From Campylobacterales bacterium (GTDB lineage: Bacteria; Campylobacterota; Campylobacteria; Campylobacterales; QNZT01): 14,550 nt of DNA. Position 1 is the stretch's first letter; every line of letters starts with the position of its first letter. Positions 13,382 to 14,550 of the stretch are shown here, one piece after another. The notes under the pieces were generated by a model, which saw only the letters and a program-made list of their open reading frames with translations, was not told where the DNA came from and did no database searches. Both the position numbers and the translations under genes were made by a program. The DNA lies in contig JALSQA010000121.1 in NCBI GenBank assembly GCA_026985685.1, positions 1 to 14,550 on the forward strand, read 5' to 3'.

Positions 13382-14149
13382 TTGCAGTTAGCAGATTTAC
13401 TAAGTAGTAATAATGCCATTATTTTTTTCTTGTTATTTTCACGTATTAGTGGAGTAATAGCTTTTTTTCCATTTTTTTCACATAAATCTATCCCCGTATC
13501 TGTTAAAACAGCATTGGCTTTTTATTTAACTATTTTATTTTTTCCTATGACTACGTTACATAATATTCCTTATGAAGTAAGCAATATCGCCCTTTTGGTT
13601 GTAGGAGAATTTACGCTTGGTTTCATGGCAGCTGTAATTTTAAATCTTGTTTTTGGAGCAATAGGCTTAGCAGGTACACAAATATCCATGATCATGGGCT
13701 TTTCTATGGCATCTATTATGGATCCATCAACTGGAACAAACACCCCAATTATTGGTCAAATTTTAACATTGATTGCGGTAATGATTCTTTTGGCTTTTAA
13801 TGGGCATCATCTGATTTTGCTCTATTTGAGTAAAACCATTACACATATTGAATTAGGAGGTTTTTATCCTAATGTTAATACATGGAATTATCTTAGCCAA
13901 GGGGTAAAACATATGTTCATGATGGGATTGATTATCTCTTTTCCATTTATAGCACTTTCAATTCTTTCTGATGTGATTTTTGGAATGCTGATGAAAACTA
14001 TGCCACAATTTAATCTACTTGTAGTTGGTTTTCCTATTAAGATATTTTTATCTATTATGGTGATGGTAGCGGTTCTTGGAGCTATGATGAATATCTTTCA
14101 ACAAGAATTTTTATCAGCTTTTGAATATCTAAAAAATTTACTTATTTAA
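13382..14149 (+). CDS. fliR: Flagellar export apparatus protein FliR
   Basis: FliR is an inner-membrane part of the FliPQR export gate of the flagellar type III secretion system. The 255-residue protein has the expected hydrophobic segments at about 11-29, 41-56, 67-97, 122-149, 180-202 and 210-236. Family motifs include FSRISGVIAFFPFF (19-32), MGFSMASIMDPSTG (105-118) and the conserved MPQFNLLVVGFPIKI (207-221). The start is TTG at 13382: no ATG or GTG is available in frame before the first conserved residues, the frame holds no upstream ATG, and AAGGAA sits five bases upstream. The gene begins 8 bp after the ABC ATPase stop, implying co-transcription. Its stop overlaps that of the convergent PLD gene. 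Confidence 0.95.
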   Translation: MQLADLLSSNNAIIFFLLFSRISGVIAFFPFFSHKSIPVSVKTALAFYLTILFFPMTTLHNIPYEVSNIALLVVGEFTLGFMAAVILNLVFGAIGLAGTQISMIMGFSMASIMDPSTGTNTPIIGQILTLIAVMILLAFNGHHLILLYLSKTITHIELGGFYPNVNTWNYLSQGVKHMFMMGLIISFPFIALSILSDVIFGMLMKTMPQFNLLVVGFPIKIFLSIMVMVAVLGAMMNIFQQEFLSAFEYLKNLLI

Positions 14150-14550
14150 ATTTATGACTTTTAAGCATTAATCTTTGAAAATATTTATCATATTTTTTTG
14201 CAATTTTATAATCATCAATCACATATAACATCTCAAAATTTTTGCCAAAAGCAGAATAAGTCCAGTTAGCAGAACCAAAGATAACTCGTTTTTTATCAAA
14301 AAGAGCCATTTTAAGGTGCATGATTGCATAACGTTTTTGTTTTTTTAGATAGTGTCCCTTTAAAGTATAAACAGAAATATTCTTATATTTCGCCAGATAA
14401 TAAAGCATACTTCTTCGTTTTTGACTATGTACACTTTTATAATCAAAAATTATTTTAACTTTTACACCTCTTTTTGCAGCATTCTTTAATCTGTTTGCTA
14501 TCTTTTTATGGGTAAAATTATACATTGTAATTTTGATCGACTGGTTGGAA
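14142..14550 (-). CDS. Phospholipase D-like (HKD) nuclease-family protein, NucT-like (N-terminus missing)
   Basis: The frame stays open to the window edge, so the 5' end lies outside. The visible 135 or so codons read like the second half of a single-HKD PLD protein: SIKITMYNFTHKKIANRL, then AAKRGVKVKIIFD, and the catalytic motif H-x-K-x4-D in MHLKMALFD followed by GSANWT (around 14258-14318). An ATG at 14525 falls inside the conserved SIKI-x-MYNFT strand, so it is not the true start. Small PLD-like proteins of this kind in Campylobacterota (NucT) are exported or membrane-associated nucleases; phosphodiesterase or lipid activity is an alternative. Many Lys/Arg residues suit binding of nucleic acid or anionic lipid. 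It converges on fliR and overlaps its stop by 8 bp. Confidence 0.8.
   Translation of the reverse strand, partial: SNQSIKITMYNFTHKKIANRLKNAAKRGVKVKIIFDYKSVHSQKRRSMLYYLAKYKNISVYTLKGHYLKKQKRYAIMHLKMALFDKKRVIFGSANWTYSAFGKNFEMLYVIDDYKIAKKYDKYFQRLMLKSHKFK

Noticed and set aside
14142..14525. A complete 127-residue PLD gene starting at 14525
   Set aside because: The frame is open beyond 14525 to the window end, and the upstream codons continue the conserved PLD strand, so the gene is cut by the window, not short.
1..14550. Mobile elements, CRISPR arrays, tRNA or rRNA genes
   Set aside because: No transposase or integrase, no regularly spaced direct repeats, and no cloverleaf or rRNA-like segment was seen on either strand; composition is even across the window.

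Overview
The window looks like chromosomal DNA from a member of the Campylobacterota (Epsilonproteobacteria), more likely a free-living sulfur- or microaerophile-type relative than a host-adapted Campylobacter or Helicobacter. The DNA is AT-rich. The right side carries the order rpsB - tsf - small ABC ATPase - fliR, which as I recall is also the order in Campylobacter jejuni. The left edge holds the end of a stand-alone FlhB C-terminal-like protein (FlhX), also known from this group. Genes are tightly packed, starts and stops overlap, and both convergent gene pairs overlap at their stops. I see no mobile element, CRISPR, tRNA or rRNA.

Layout: (1) 1-133, 3' end of an flhX-like gene (+). (2) 130-1917, membrane-anchored PAS / degenerate-GGDEF / EAL protein (-), a probable c-di-GMP phosphodiesterase. 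(3) 2037-8225, one seven-gene minus-strand operon: AhpD-like CMD protein, pdhA, pdhB, pdhC, lpdA, lipB, lipA. All junctions overlap or lie within 6 bp, and a good -10 box precedes the first gene. (4) 8332-10486, pfkA-pgk (-). (5) 10487-10720, divergent regulatory region with a structured rpsB leader. (6) 10721-14149, rpsB, tsf, ABC ATPase, fliR (+), with two strong intercistronic hairpins. (7) 14142-14550, partial phospholipase D-like (NucT-like) protein (-).

How the genes work together: pfkA and pgk supply glycolytic steps and the downstream operon carries pyruvate to acetyl-CoA. That operon encodes E1, E2 and E3 of a pyruvate dehydrogenase complex plus the two enzymes that make its lipoyl cofactor, so it is a nearly self-sufficient cofactor-plus-enzyme cassette. 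The best-studied Campylobacterota (Helicobacter, Campylobacter) oxidise pyruvate with a ferredoxin/flavodoxin oxidoreductase and lack Pfk, so this is notable.

The most interesting reading concerns redox. The E3 has Ser-Arg-Lys where NAD-dependent lipoamide dehydrogenases have a conserved Glu, which is the NADPH fingerprint of glutathione reductase. The first gene of the operon is a CxxCxxxH AhpD-like protein, and in Mycobacterium tuberculosis AhpD draws electrons from Lpd through a lipoylated E2. A NADP(H)-linked, lipoyl-mediated thiol/peroxide reductase sharing parts with PDH is a testable hypothesis. The E2 also looks unusual, with two peripheral-subunit-binding-like segments and Asn in place of the HxxxDG aspartate. 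Separately, a perfect 12-bp inverted repeat sequesters the Shine-Dalgarno sequence of the ABC ATPase gene just after tsf.
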